In this document: positions 23,234 to 35,122 of the stretch, one piece after another | How the letters are laid out: each line of letters starts with the position of its first letter | How positions within the stretch are numbered: position 1 is the stretch's first letter | From: Leucosporidium creatinivorum | Lineage: Eukaryota; Basidiomycota; Microbotryomycetes; Leucosporidiales; Leucosporidiaceae | Length of the DNA stretch: 64,000 bases | Assembly: GCA_001600635.1 (NCBI GenBank) | Contig: BCKL01000010.1 | Coordinates: forward strand, 743,573-807,572 | Reading direction: 5' to 3' | Position numbers and translations under genes: made by a program | The notes under the pieces: model-generated | Database searches by the model: none | Told to the model about the DNA's origin: nothing | Seen by the model: the letters and a program-made list of their open reading frames with translations, nothing else

Positions 23234-26120
23234 TTAGCGCCTCGACGACCTCGTCCTCTTAGCGATGTTGAGGGTCTCGGTGTCGTAGTCGTCCCAGGTG
23301 ATGCTCCTCTTGCTGGTGGTGGTCGACTCCTCGAGAGCGGTCCCAGTCGAAGGTCCAGCGGCGTCGGTAGGGAGGGGAGGACCTCCCGACCTCCCTCTCC
23401 TCTGAGTCTGACCCAGCGCGAACGAGGCGAGGAAGCGGTCCTCGTCGTCCATCTCGTCCTCCGAAGAGGAGCACTCGCGCATAGTACCCCTCTTCCCCTT
23501 CCCGCTGGCCTTGGTCTTGGGCTTGCTCTTGCTCTTCCCCTGCTTCGTCTCCCCCTTCTCGCCCGCCCTCGCCGCCGAGGCAGTCATCTCCCTCCCCTTG
23601 GCAGTGACGATGCCAAAGTTCTTGGGGCTCCTTCCCCTGATGACAACCTCGCCACTCTCCCATCTCCCCACCTCGACCTTGGCTCCACCCTCCACCAGCA
23701 CGGCTTGCACGACGACTCGCATGCCGAACCTCGGGGTCATGCCGTCCACGCTCGACGCTCCGCTGGGATGGTTCGCGGTCGAGTTGCGGAACTGCACCCT
23801 GGTGAAGGGAGCGGTTGCCTTGCCTCCCCTGTCGAGCCTGGCGTACGAGCTGTGAAGTTCGAAGCGCGAGGGTTCGAGAGGAGTGGCGCGCTCGAGCTTG
23901 CGAGTGGTGTCGAGCTGGAGGAGAGGGACAGAGAGATGAGTCGGAAGGGTGAGAGCGATGGTGGTGGCGAGGAAGTGGGAGATCTTGGTCGCCGAGGTGG
24001 CGGAGGAGTGGAGGTAGAGCGAGGACGTTGGCGCGGGAACGACGACCGACGCCGAGAGAGACTGGTCAAGCCGAAGGAGGGTCAGCGAAGCCATCAACCA
24101 GCTCTAAGACGGCGAAGAAGTCTTACCATGTAGTTCCTGCGGTATCCAAGCCAAGCTGCGAGCTTTGAGTCGTAGGTGAAAGCAGGCGGCGAGATGGCGG
24201 GTTGGAGGTCGAAACTGCTCGGACGAGTGAGCGATCAGCGTTCGGCGTATCGAGCTGAACGTTGGAAAGGGCAGCTCACCTCAATCTTTGATCGTCAAAC
24301 ACCCTGCACAGTTGCTGAAACGGCCCGAAGAGAGACGTCGAAGAAGTCGACATCGCCCTCGGCGCCGAAACGGTCTCGAACTGCGAACTTCCCGAGGGCG
24401 CTGGTCCTCCACGAACGGGGGAAGAGGATTGAGGGGAAGAAGAGAGGGAGGTAAGACTCGACGAGTCGGAAGGTTGAGTCTTGACGGGCGAGCGACCTCG
24501 CGCAGGTGAGGCGGCCGGAGAGTGGTAGCGAGGTGTAGTCGACTCGGAGGGGCTGACGCGAGCGGAAGGGTACTGAGGGTTGAAGTTGAAGGTGGAAGAG
24601 GAGGAGTAGAAGTGCTGAGGCGAAGGGTCCAGGACTTTGGAGTCGAGCTGGCGTGAAGCAGTGTCGCCGACCTCAGCAGGTTCAGGCGACGAGGAGAGAG
24701 GACCGTCGTATCCGCCTCCACCCGTTGCTCCTGCTCCATACATCCTCATCCCGAATAGCTGCTCTGCGAACCTCAACTGATCGCTCTCCGTCTCCGCCTC
24801 CAGCTCCAGGGTAGAGTCCTGCTCGGCGCTGAGCTCGCCCTCCACTCCCGTCTGACCTCCACCTTCGGCTCTCTCGACGCCAATCTCCTGAGAAGGCTCA
24901 AAGAAGAACCTCTCGCTCTGAGTGAGGGGGTCGAGCTCCGCGAGCTCGCGTTGGAGGCGTGATCCGTCCCTCTCCTCGACGGCGTCGACCGCGTGCAGAG
25001 CGAACGGGCTCGTCGGGTCTGTCGACGCGCCCTCGTCTTGACTGGCACCTTCTCCAAAAGGCTCGTCTTGATACTCGCCGTGGAGCTCGTCTTGCTCTCC
25101 CGTCGCCGAAAGCGAAGGCTCGGCGGCCTCCCACTCTCCTCGCTCATCGCCGAGCGCCGAGGGGTGACCGAGGTCGAAGTAGGAGGAGGCGCCGGTGCCG
25201 TCGGAGCTATTGGTGTAGGTGCGAGGACGACAGGTGACGACGGAGGAGGCGGCACTTTGAGGTGACGGGAAGGAGTCCGGCGCCGAGGGGTAGGCCGAGC
25301 TCGGCGGCGGATGGTTGTAGTAGCCGTAAGCGAGCGTCGGAGGATGGTGTTGAGGAGCTGGGTGGTGGTTGTGGTTAAAGGTCGACCACGACTGCTGAGG
25401 CGAGTGAAGGAGTGGCTGAGGGTGCGCAAGCCAGCTGAGAGGGGGAGCGCCGTACGCCTCGCTCTGATTGTAGAGCGTAGAGTGACCGTATAGCACGGCG
25501 GGAGGAGGAGGAGTAGGATACGCTGGGAAGAATCCTTGCTGCCCGTCGACTTGGTGGTGGTAGGAATAAGCCCCAGCTTGAGGCCGAGCGTTGAGGTGGT
25601 GGAAGCGAGGATCGTAGCCGAGCTGAGCGAGCTGGTGTCCCTGAGCAGCCATGGCGGCCAGAGGATCTTGCGAGTAGTTTTGGGTGCTGTAGACGAAGCT
25701 GGAGCTGTAGGGGAGGCAGCCCGGAGCTTCGTCAGCCCCAAGCCAATCGGAGAAGCGCGAAGAGGGGCTACAGCCGTGCACTCACTTGGAAGGACCTGTA
25801 GGCGTGTAGAGCTGCTCATACGCTTTCTCCGAGTAGCTGTAGCCTCCTACATCTCTCTCATCTTGACCGTTCTCCCACGAAGCCATGATCGAGTCGCACG
25901 AGCGCTCCTGCTCCTCGTTGAAGCTGTAGCACGATACCGGAGTAGGCGGAGCGGCTGTAGAGCGAGTCGAGGAAGGTCTGTAGGTGACGAGAGATGCTCC
26001 TCCGGCTGCTGGAGAAGTGGCGGCGAGTGGCAGAAGCAGGACCACGACTCGCCCGCTTTGACCTTCGGGCGCTCGAACCCCTCGCTGGCTCATCTTGATC
26101 ACGGGCATCTTTCTCAGCAT
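23234..26120 (-). CDS. NDT80/PhoG-type transcription factor
   Basis: A four-exon model gives a protein of about 890 residues: exon 1 ends ...EQLYTPTGPS, exon 2 is a long Tyr/Gln/Pro/Ser-rich activation-like region, exon 3 holds LAAWLGYRRNYM, and exon 4 carries the rest. The C-terminal third resembles the NDT80/PhoG DNA-binding fold: YRRNYM then SLSASVVVP, PFTRVQFRNSTANHP, RFGMRVVVQAVL and the signature VVIRGRSPKNFG. The C-terminus is Lys/Arg-rich (a possible nuclear signal) and ends AKRTRSSRR. In ascomycetes such factors control meiosis, starvation or drug responses; the role here is unknown. The start could be any of three in-frame ATGs (26120, 26108 or 26093). The family call rests on the fold motifs. 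Confidence 0.82.
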
Positions 26121-26626
26121 CTCCGAGCGAAGCTGAGCGGTGTAGGCAAGATGTAAAAGGAGCTCAAGAGTCGCTTTTGCATCTCAGAGCATGCACTCCA
26201 GCTCAACGCCCGAAGCCGAGCCAGGCCTTCGATATCCCTCTCGACTCAGAGGGCCGAGAGCGGGCGTCACTGAGCTACAGATCGCTAGGATGGGTATATG
26301 AGAGCAGTGTATGAGCCTAGAGCTGCACGTGAAGCTCGAGGTACTCCTTAGAAGTCAGCCTGACGTCGAGGAGGTCGGCGATTGTCGAGGCGACGCCAAC
26401 GCCGAGATCGGGCTAACAGCGCTGAACGGTTGAACAGCTGCAGAGAGCTCGGGTCGTCTGTCCAGCGGCGTAGAATAATCCACTATGTATCCGATCATGC
26501 TGTCTTGTCTTTACAAAGCCGAGCCTGCACTCAGTAGCAGCTTGACCGAGCTCGCGGCACTTTCTCGGTCTCTCCTTTTCTCGCCTCTAGGTGCAGCGTA
26601 TCAAGCGAAGCGGGCGGGTTCTTCGT
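26121..26626. other. Intergenic spacer upstream of the NDT80-like gene
   Basis: This 506-bp stretch should contain the NDT80-like promoter and the 3' end of the next gene. I see no other feature. Confidence 0.45.
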
Positions 26627-28422
26627 TCAGTAGTCGCTATAAAACTCCCTTGTGAACCTTCCGTCCACTTTGCTGCACATCAAAGCCTTCTGGCCACGAT
26701 CCTGCCAGTCGATGACACGCCAGCGGAACTCGATCCTCTGCACACAGGGCAAGTCACGCTCTACCATCATGAGAAAGACGGCGATGCGGGGGTAGCGAAT
26801 GGCGAACGAGATTTCGTCGGACTCGCTCAGCCGGCGCGGCGGGAAGGCTTCGAGAAAGCCGGTGAGGGAGAGGATGGTGAGGGAGGGAAAGCGGGAGAAG
26901 AAGGCGCGGAGGGCGAAGGATGTACTCTGCGACAGAGACGACGCAAGAACAACGGAAGTCAGCGAAGATCTAGCCCTCGTCTCTTGAGAGCGCTCACCTC
27001 CGAAATGAGCGACTTGAGTTTCTCGCCGTGGCCGCCGAACTTCTGGACGGTGGCCACGAGCTCGAGGTTGGTGATGCCATGAACTATAGGCCACGATTCG
27101 AGAGAAGAGAAAGAGATCGAGCTGCTGAGGGCTCCAAAGTTCTCGATCTTGAGGTGGCGAAGGTTCGGCGAGTGCTCGGTGAGGAGCGCAAGAAGGTCGC
27201 CGAGAACGTACTGCGCGGTAGTGGGGGTTAGCGCTCGAAGATCCACAGAGATTCCAGAGGCGGGAAGACAGCTCACCCTTCGCGAGGAAGCCAGCAGCCT
27301 ACGATTCTGCTCATCGCCCTGCGCTTCCTCGGCTGTCGCTGGTTGAAAGACTCGCCACACCGACACCTCCAAGCGCTCGAGAGGCAGCGTAATAGAACGT
27401 TTCCTCTCCATCCGCATGGACATGCCTTGTCAGTCAATGAGGCCCGTGAACAAGTGAGGGAGGCAGACTGACCAACCTGATCTGATCCGAGATACCTCGG
27501 TAGAGCGAGTACGGCAGCCTCAAATCAGGGTTTGCGCCCCTGTCATACTCGATGAACACTCCAACACCCTGCAGCTTGATCACACGCAGCGACTCGAGGC
27601 AGGGTGCGAGCAGCGCCGCGATGGTAGCGCCTTCACTCACGCCGAGGAGCTCGAGCATCGTCAACGAGGCCGTAGGTCGCGCTTCGATCACCTGCGATCT
27701 ATGCGAGAAACTCCCTTGAGTCGACGTAAGAGTCGAGGGCTCCATCCAGTCGTGCAGCGACAGCGATTGGAGGGAAGGGACGGCCTCGCGCAAGTTGAAG
27801 TCGTCCGGGAACTCGCAACGCCAAAGGGTAAGCATTCGGAGATGCTTGAGGTGCATTAGGGGATTGGAGATGATGGTCGGCACTTGAGGAAGCCCAACGT
27901 CGTCCGTGTTCTCGTCGAAGACGAATTCGAGGACAGTGAGGCGAGAGAGCGAGCTCATAAGGAGGTAGCCGAAGTGGTAGTAGTGTAGTCGTGTCTCGGC
28001 AGCAGGTCTGTCAAAGAAGATGTAGAAATCGCGGATGAGTCGAGCGCCTCCGGGGTGGTCACTCAGTTGCATGAGAGCCTCGCCGATCTCCACGTTGTCG
28101 CAGTGCAGGCAGTAGGTGCGCCAGAAGACGGGGGTAGCAGCTGCGTAAAGTCGACGGCTGCACAGGCGCAGAGAGCTCAATTCCCGAGAGCAGCTCTGCC
28201 TGTCCTGAAGTCCTTCGGCGAAGAGGAGAAGGAGCTCATTCGAGAGGTCGAGAAGCGTGGGATAGCCAGACGGGGTGTTGCTGCTGTGTGCAAGTTCAGA
28301 GATAGTAGTCAGCGTCTTTCTGTACGTACCCTGCCGCTGAAGTCTCTCGCTCAGCCGCTCATGAGGTCAAGTCCTCCGTTCGGCGAGCGACAAATGAGGA
28401 CTCACCGAGCGTTGGCCGGCAT
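26627..28422 (-). CDS. F-box-like protein with leucine-rich repeats
   Basis: The model starts at ATG 28422 (MPANAR), splices over an intron of about 130 bp to SNTPSGYPTLLDLSNELLL, and continues through two large exons to TGA 26627. The F-box-like start is LLDLSNELLLLFAEGL followed by SSLRLCSRRLYAAATPVFW. Degenerate Leu-rich repeats follow (LKHLRMLTLWRCEFPDD, LTMLELLGVSEGA, LRHLKIENFGAL, FPSLTILSLTGF). Proteins of this kind usually serve as substrate receptors of SCF ubiquitin ligases, and basidiomycetes carry many lineage-specific copies. The last exon ends with a polar segment. No specific substrate can be named. Confidence 0.75.
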
Positions 28423-28888
28423 CGTCGATTTGAGAGCGCGGCCCTTATTTAATCGATGAACCCCACACGTCCTGACCTTCTGCCGAACAGTGAGCGAAGA
28501 GTCGGAGAGAGGTCGAAGGAAGAGGGAAGCCTGAGCGCCGAGCTGAGCTTCTACGAGATCGGGCGGAGGGTCAGCGAAGAGGCATCAAGCTACAGAGGTG
28601 ACTAACCACCTTCGTACGAGTAGCAGCTGCACCAGAGCTCGAGCTTTTGCACCGAACGAGAGCGAACGTCAACAGGGTCTGTGCTCGGGGTCGAGTTGCA
28701 GTCGAGTAGCTCTTCAGTTGTAGTCCAGCAGCTTCCAGATCGAGCAGTCGGCGGTGAAAAGGACGAAAGCGAGAAACGACAGCAAGTTGTAGTCGAAAGG
28801 CAAGCCTCGAAATNGAGCCTCGCACCTCTTGCCTTCTCGCCGCATCTCATCTCGTCACAGCGGTTACAACTTGCTCGGCTACAACAGC
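28423..28888. other. Divergent spacer between F-box and DUF7918 genes
   Basis: This 466-bp stretch separates two divergently transcribed genes and likely holds both promoters. It contains an ambiguous base at about 28814. Confidence 0.5.
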
Positions 28889-30677
28889 ATGGCAGAGNAG
28901 TCTAGCAGTACTAAGATNTAGGTAGGGCGCGTACAGAGCTCNCAGACTGTAGCTGAACCCTTCTACGCGCGCTCTCTCTTCACAGCTCGTCGGGCNAGTT
29001 CTCCGCCGCCGTCTCTGTGCACAACAAACCGCTCGCCGTGTACCAAGTCGAGCACGAAGAGGAGGAGCGCAAAATCACCTGCTACATCGAAGCGCACGGT
29101 GGCGACCACTTTAGCGTCGTACACACCAACGACGGCGAGAAGCCCAGCTCGGAGGAGCGCGAGTCGAAGGGGGCGACTGCGTGGGACGTGTCGACCTACT
29201 TGGATGGCGTCAAGGTCGGAGGTGTTGTGTATGGTGTCGAATCGCTCATCTACGACCAGCCGAAGGGAGAAGCCCGTGAGCAGCGACTCAAAGGCCATCA
29301 AGACTCTTCGGTTCGTCTCTGGAGCTCGGTCGAGCGTTTACGAGCGCGCTGATACTCGCACTCTCACAGAGCACCTACCAGCCCTTCATCTTTGCCCAAC
29401 TCCGTCTGACCAACAAGGAGGAGAAGGCCTGCACCGACCCCAACCATCTCGACGCTCTCGGCACGAATCAAGTTCGCATCACTCGCGTCGAAGCCAACTC
29501 GCTGAGGGAGTGCACGAGCGAGGCGTACCGTCCACTCGTCGAACTTGAGGATTATGAGAAGGACAAGATCGAGAAGAAGGAGCTGAGCTACCAGACCAAG
29601 TCAGTGCAGCCTCCTCCGCTCTTGCCGGCTCGGCGCTGACCCTTCCACCTCTCCGTGACCACCATCCCCAGGCACGGCCCATCTCTCACTGCCTGCGACA
29701 CCCGAGTCTCGTGTCACCTTCGAGCTCATCGACCCCGTCGACAAGCCCTATCTCACGCTCGAGTTCCGCTACCTCTCCAAGGGTCAGTCGAACCTCCCTC
29801 TTCCTGCTGTAGACCAAAAGAGCTGACGCACTCTCCTCGCACATCTACTACAGCTCTCCTCCAGAAGCTCGACATCTTCGCCCACGAGTCGTCAGGCCTC
29901 TCCTCAGTCTCTGGCGACGAGTCGACGACGCTCAAGAAGGAGTCATCGCCCGAGCTCGGCGTCGGTCAGGCCCTCAAGAGCATCGACCAGAAGCCCGCCC
30001 TACCCGCCGCTGCACCCAAGACGGTCTCCAAGCCCAAGCTCAAGCCTCTCGACATCAAGCCGAGCTTCAAGGTCGAGCAGGACGTCAAGCCGAGCAGCTC
30101 GGAGAAGCACAAGGCCGCTCCGAAGGACAAGCCCAAGACCAAGCTCAAGGCTCGCGTCATCCAAGAGCTCGAGTTGTCGGAAGGAGAAGGAAAGAAGGTT
30201 GTCGCGTCGTCGTCCAAGCCGAAGCGGCTTCCCACCACCGCCGCGCCGAAGAAGCAGTCGACCTTTAGGCCGCTCGTCCCCAAGCCTAAGGCTTCCACCT
30301 CCTCTGCCCAAGACGACCACATCGTCCACTACATCTCCGACTCGGGATCCTCCGACGTCGAAGTCGTTCTTCAGCCTTCCACCTCCAAGCCCAAGCCCTC
30401 GGCTGCTCCTGCGCCGACGAGGAGGGTCAGCGTCGCAGATCCTGCAGCCAAGGTCAAGGGTCGGCTCGGAGTGAGGAAAGGCAGCACGAGCAAGGGTAAG
30501 GGAAAGCGTCCTCCCAGCTCGAGCGACGACGATATCGAGGAGGAGGACCGAAAGCCCGCCGTCAAGTCGGCGCCCAAGAAGAAGAAGGTCAAGCGCGAGT
30601 CGACCCCTCCTCTTCTCACAACGAGCACCGTTCGGCCTAAGTGTACCGCAAAACGAGACCAAACTGGTCCCTACTGA
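28889..30677 (+). CDS. DUF7918 domain-containing protein
   Basis: The likely start is ATG 28889, followed by an intron and then FSAAVSVHNKPLAVYQVEH. The N-terminal half matches the pattern I know for the basidiomycete DUF7918 domain: a beta-rich module with CYIEAHGGDHFSVVHTND, VSTYLDGVKVGGVVYG, TYQPFIFAQLRLTNKEE and LGTNQVRITRVEAN. The C-terminal half is Lys/Ser/Pro-rich with acidic patches (SSDDDIEEED) and many basic clusters, as in nuclear proteins. The first exon and the acceptor region contain three Ns and the first exon has an apparent stop, so the exact start is uncertain. The end at 30677 may be premature, because matching-looking C-terminal sequence occurs at 31.7-32.1 kb. Function unknown. 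Confidence 0.65.
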
Positions 30678-31699
30678 GCATTTCGAAGGCGTAGCTACGC
30701 AGAGATAACTAAATAAATGAATGAGTGGGGAGAAAGAACTACACAAATGAGGNAAGGAGAGTCGAGCNAAGCGAGAGGGNGGTGGGAGGGAAGATCAAAA
30801 GCGAAGAGGGCGCTGCTCTGAGTCTGAGTGAGCGAAGCGAAGGTGGTTAGTACGCTGTGATACAGCTGTGNCCANCCACNCGAGCAGCGCGAGCTCACCT
30901 GAGTGAGCGAAGCGANGGCTGAGGCTGCTGATGATCTCGGAGAGGGAGAGCGCGGGGGCGGTCTGTAGGAGGAGGGATCGTTAGCTGACAGAGCTTGAGC
31001 TGCTGAGCGAACGAAGACCTACGTCAAGGAGACGAGGTAAGGCGGAAGGAGAGCTCGAGGAGGACGGACGACTAGAGCGGGCGTCTGTGCGTCGAGAGCG
31101 AAGTCAGCAGGAGCCTGAGCGCCGAGCNAAGATGAAAGCATACAGGAAGAGCCTGCAATGGAGTAGCGACGACGGACGACGATGAGGAGAGAGAGGNAGA
31201 GTCGACNGGCGTCGCCCACCGAGTTGGACCGCCTCTTGGAGCCAACGAGGCTTGTCGCTCAAAACGAGCGTGAGATGGCTGCTCGGTTGGAAGTGAGCGA
31301 CTGCGGTGCGGGCTCGGGAGCCTGAGCGGACGTACCAAGGTACATGACNAGCCCAAGCGCGGGCGCTCGAGGCATGCGAAGGAAGAGGAAGGGGACGACC
31401 GAGGGTCTGCGAGACGAAGAGCTCGAGGTCAGTGGTTGACCGGAGAGAGCGAGGGCGCTGGGCCCGGAACTGCAGCACTACCGGAGTAGAGCTGGACTCC
31501 GGAGAGCCGACTTGAAGTCTCGGAAGACCAACGCCTGAGCGCCTGCGCCTGAGCGCCCAAGTCCGAGTTCGGCGAAGCCCTGGGGCTGACTCCGGAGAGC
31601 GGGCAGACCGGAGCCAGCGGCGACCTGGGTCATGAGAAGATGGAGACGAACGTACAGAAGCATCGTAGTGAGAACTGATGCGCCAGCTCCCGTCCATCT
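30678..31699. other. N-rich stretch without a reliable gene
   Basis: At least ten ambiguous bases lie between 30750 and 31350. On the minus strand, hydrophobic and basic segments (for example LVGSKRRSNSV, LLIVVRRRYSIAGSSCM) with splice-like signals hint at a small membrane protein starting near 31662, but the frame breaks repeatedly. I cannot support a model. The quality of the sequence is the limiting factor. Confidence 0.3.
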
Positions 31700-32115
31700 C
31701 GCCCGCCAGCGAATACCGATCTCCTCGACTCCCCTACCTCGCCCAAGACGGAGAAGACCCTCAACTCGACTTCAACTCCCATCACCGACCCTCAGTCCCT
31801 CTACACCACCCCTCACCCAAAGCCCAAGCCTCAGGCGAAGAAACGCCCTCTCTCACCCACCGACCACGAGGACGTCTCCCGAGTCGCTTCGCTCCGTCCT
31901 TCAAGAAGATCAAGAAGGAGCCCGAGCAGGAGCTTGACGGCGAGAAGCTCGGCGGAGCGGGAGACGAAGCCAAGCCCAAGGTAGGCAGCTCGCCCGAGAC
32001 GGAGGAGAGCAAGGGCGGCGGCGGCGGCGGCGGCGGCGGTGCAGGACCCTCGGCGGTCAAGATGGAGGAGGGCAGGGAGGTCGACAAGTTTGCCGTGCTG
32101 AAGACTGAGCACTGA
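31700..32115 (+). pseudogene. Orphan C-terminal exon, possibly of the DUF7918 gene
   Basis: An open stretch encodes TDLLDSPTSPKTEKTLNST and KKRPLSPTDHEDVSR, then, after a one-base frame change near 31890, SFKKIKKEPEQELDGEK and an ending EVDKFAVLKTEH. The KKRPLSP and KKIKKEPE patches are typical of the C-terminal tail of DUF7918 proteins. No upstream domain is attached. It may be the true 3' part of the 28889-30677 gene, separated by inserted or misassembled DNA, or the remains of a second copy. Confidence 0.4.
32011..32041 (+). repeat. GGC trinucleotide tract (poly-Gly)
   Basis: An uninterrupted run of about nine GGC triplets encodes Gly in the orphan exon. Such tracts vary in length by slippage. 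Confidence 0.85.
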
Positions 32116-32390
32116 GAGGGGAGAGAAGGTGAGTTGTCGCGCCTTCTTGACGAGGTTCGCCGAGCGCCTCACTAACTCGACTCCGTTTACGCAGGGCAGG
32201 CTTTGCTGACAGAAGGGATGAGACTTGCTGCTTACAATACATCTCTGAGCTCTTGACCTTGTGACACACACGATGCTACGTCGCAGGCGGGCCCGACTCG
32301 CGAAGAAGACATCTGCACTCCCAGCTTCGTATGCCTCACCGCGTCTATAGAGCGGATTGGAAGCGCCTCGTTACAGCTCTATGCCTGCTC
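32116..32390. other. Convergent 3' spacer
   Basis: This 275-bp stretch lies between the orphan exon and the 3' end of the F-box gene. Nothing further seen. Confidence 0.4.
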
Positions 32391-33652
32391 CTAGACGCCG
32401 TCGACCGGGCTCACTCGTTCACCCTCTCCCTCGGCCGTCTCCCTCCCCTTCAGCTCTGTGGCCTCCATCCTCCTCACGCACTCCCAAAATCCTTCATCCC
32501 ACACCGTCCCTTGTCCCTCCTCATCCCTCTCCCACCTGATCCGCAAAGCTTTCTCCTTTGCCCAACTCCTCAATCCCTCGAACGCCGCCGCCGTCGAAAG
32601 CCGAAGCGGCAGGATCAGCTCCTTGAGCTCGGAGAGGCGAGCTTCGTGCGCGCGAAGACCTGGCGTAAGAACGTCAGAGCCAAAGAAGTGGCCGGAGGAG
32701 ACACGGAGGTGGCGAAGGGAAGAAGGGAGGGCGTCAAAGGCGGAGGGGTTGCGCAGGTATTCGACATCGCAGTGGAAGAGGAGGAGATCCTGCACCGAGT
32801 TCCGATCGATGGTCGCATCGCTGTTGCGGAGGGAGAGGGCCTTGAGAGGAGGGAGGCAGCAGGGTGGTGGATGGTGCGCTAGCATGGGAGGTACGTGTAT
32901 GGCGAGCGCCGAGACTGTGGGCAAACGCAAAGCGAAGCGCAGCTCCCCAGATTGAAGATGAGCGTTGCCGTCGAGGAAGAGATGCCGAAGGGGGACGTTG
33001 AGCTGGCTGAAGTGGCCTGGATCGTCCACTAGTGAGTCCCAGATGGCGAGCGACTCGAGTTCTGCACGAAGAAGGATCAGCTCCGTCGGGGCTTGGTAGG
33101 GAAAGCTCGTAAATGGGCCTACTAGTCGCGGAAGCAATGTCTTGCTCCTGTACCATGTCCATCCGGCCTATCTGCAGACTCTGGAGATTCGTGCAGCGCC
33201 GAAGAATCTCGCCGAGCTGATATTTCGAGGCGTCGCCGTCAAAGCCCGCGAGCTGTCCTTCCCACTGTGACCCAAGCCGGATCGTGTTGACGAGGTTTGA
33301 CAGTCTGGCGGCTCCAATAGCATCCTTGAAGCGAAGCGCGGAGTCGACGGTGCGAAGAACGACATCGCCGAAGAGTTGTGGTTGGTACGTCTCGCGCCAT
33401 CGACGGCAGACACGAGCGAGGGAGCAAAGGGTTGATTTCCTCACTGCCCATTGGTCGTAGCCGGGAGGAGGTACAGCGAAGTCAAGGATGAGCTGGACGA
33501 GCTCGAGAGGTAGCGAGGGAAGAGCATGGGCGATTGAGGGCTCGAGGTTCGCTGGGCCGGGCGGTGAGCTGCATAATCGATATATTAGCTTGGTCTACGC
33601 TCGCTGAAGCGCCTGTAGCTCACCTTGGCGCAGAACACGGAGAGACGGCCAT
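32391..33652 (-). CDS. F-box-like/LRR protein (paralogue of the 59-kb pseudogene)
   Basis: Starts at ATG 33652 (MAVSPCSAP). A phase-2 intron (33622-33571) leads to the F-box-like segment LPLELVQLILDFAVPPPGYD and LCSLARVCRRWRETYQPQLF. Degenerate Leu-rich repeats follow: LRRCTNLQSLQIGRMD, LESLAIWDSLVDDPG, LSELKELILPLRLS. It ends with WDEGFWECVRRMEATE and a charged tail, stopping at 32391. The protein is about 380 residues. SCF-type substrate receptor is the usual role of this architecture. The gene lies between the right inverted-repeat arm and the orphan exon. Its closest relative in the window is the broken copy at 58946-60223, on the other strand. Confidence 0.75.
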
Positions 33653-33872
33653 CACAAGGGGAGAGCGCGCGAAGTCGAGGCAGCTTGAAAGGGTGTAGCC
33701 GGGTATTGTAGAGCAGCTGCGTATCCAGTAGTCCTCGAGTAGCGTGTCTGCGTTTCTGCAGCTGGTTCAGGTGGTCGAGGAGAGCGGCAATACGGCAGGA
33801 AGCGAAGGGTACCGGTCAGCTCGACTTTCTGCCTCACTTGGAACTGTAGCTCATCATAGCTCCGACACATTG

Positions 33873-35122
33873 CCTGCCACTGAGACCGAAGGAACTAAGC
33901 CAAAGCTGATCTCTTTCCTCGCTCTTCTCCACTGCTCGGCTTCGGCTCGGTAAGGGGTGAAGGGGGAAGAGGCCTGATTCTTCGCAGAAAGACGCGGTAG
34001 TGGGCTCGATACATGAGCAACAGGGCAAGCAAGGAGCTGTAGAGGTACAGGAAGAGTGTGGTGGAAGAGCTGGGATGATCGCTGTGGTCCAAACTTGGCG
34101 GCCGAGTTTCGCTCGTCTTTCGAGGCAGGGCGAAACCGTCGTTTCTCGTCCTGGTCTGCTGCAAAGTAGACGAGGGTGAGTAGGAGAGACCTGCTGAGCT
34201 CTTGTTGTATAGTCGAAAATGTTGCGTAAGCGAGATCTGAGCGTCTGAGGGCGCTTGAGTCGACCGAGAGAGCTCCGCCGAAAGTGAGAGAGTCGAGGTG
34301 ACAAGCTGGAGTAGGATACGCCAAGCTCCGGAGAGAGACTTTCGTAAAAAATAGCATCTGTGCTACCACCGCGCTCGTTTCCGGGTCTCGGCAAGCTTGT
34401 CAAGAGTGGTCAAGCTCGGCGAGGTTGCAAGTCCGAGCAGCGAGGTTGAAAGTCCGATGGCCGCCGCCGTAAGCTGTGAGACGCCTCATATGCTGGTACA
34501 GATCCAGGCGTACATATCTGTAGGCGATCGGTCGTCTCTGGTCTCAGGGGTCTGCCCACCGCCCGCCGCCGAGGGCGCCGACTAAAGAGCGCCGAAAGAG
34601 CGAAGTGGAAGGGAAAGGACGGGCAGTGAGAGGTACAAGCACCGGTAGAGACAGTCCTGAAAGCCTGTAACTCTGTCGAGACAGGTATCAGGACTTGCTG
34701 ACGGCGGAGAGCGACGCTCGGCGGTGAACTCGGCGCTGGCAGGTGCAGTTTAAGCAGCTTTCAGAGGATCTCCCTGGCTAAGGAAGGTGTCGCACAGCTC
34801 ACAAACCTACTTATCCACATTGATGTCCCCTCTGCAGACCTCAGCACGCCCTGATGTACCCGTTGCGAGGGCAACGGAGGTGGAGGGCATCTTCGCCGAG
34901 CTCTTGAAGCTGCTGTTGGAGATGATCAAGAGGTCGAGACAAAAAGTGAGCGGGACCCACGTGTAGCTAGATACTGTAGCATTATATTCCGAGCTTCCTG
35001 TAGCTTGTNACNCGCAGCAAAAGGAGGTAGAGCCGCGAAAGCTCCGCTCTAGAAGCTCTGTATGGGCAGCAAAAAGCAAGTTTGAGGGTTTGTATGCCAT
35101 TAGATCCCCGCGGGGGTCGAAC
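33873..35122 (-). repeat. Right arm of the 1,250-bp inverted repeat
   Basis: Reverse-complement copy of 21432-22681, same length, mismatches seen only at its inner 21 bp. At its outer end the arm continues into a longer tRNA-Arg remnant (35103-35179), so this arm appears closer to the ancestral arrangement than the left arm. The 11.2 kb between the arms carries four genes. Recombination between the arms would invert that segment. Confidence 0.92.

Noticed and set aside
31104-31697. Minus-strand gene for a small membrane protein at 31 kb
   Set aside because: Suggestive segments exist, but frames break and several bases are ambiguous, so no model can be supported.
21432-35122. The repeat arms as LTRs of a retroelement or the whole segment as a DNA transposon
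   Set aside because: The arms are inverted rather than direct, lack TG...CA ends, and enclose ordinary host genes. No reverse transcriptase, integrase or transposase motif is visible.
21432-35122. The inverted repeat as a centromere or mating-type locus
   Set aside because: The segment is gene-dense, has no pheromone, receptor or homeodomain gene, and the nearby CENP-A-like gene says nothing about centromere position.
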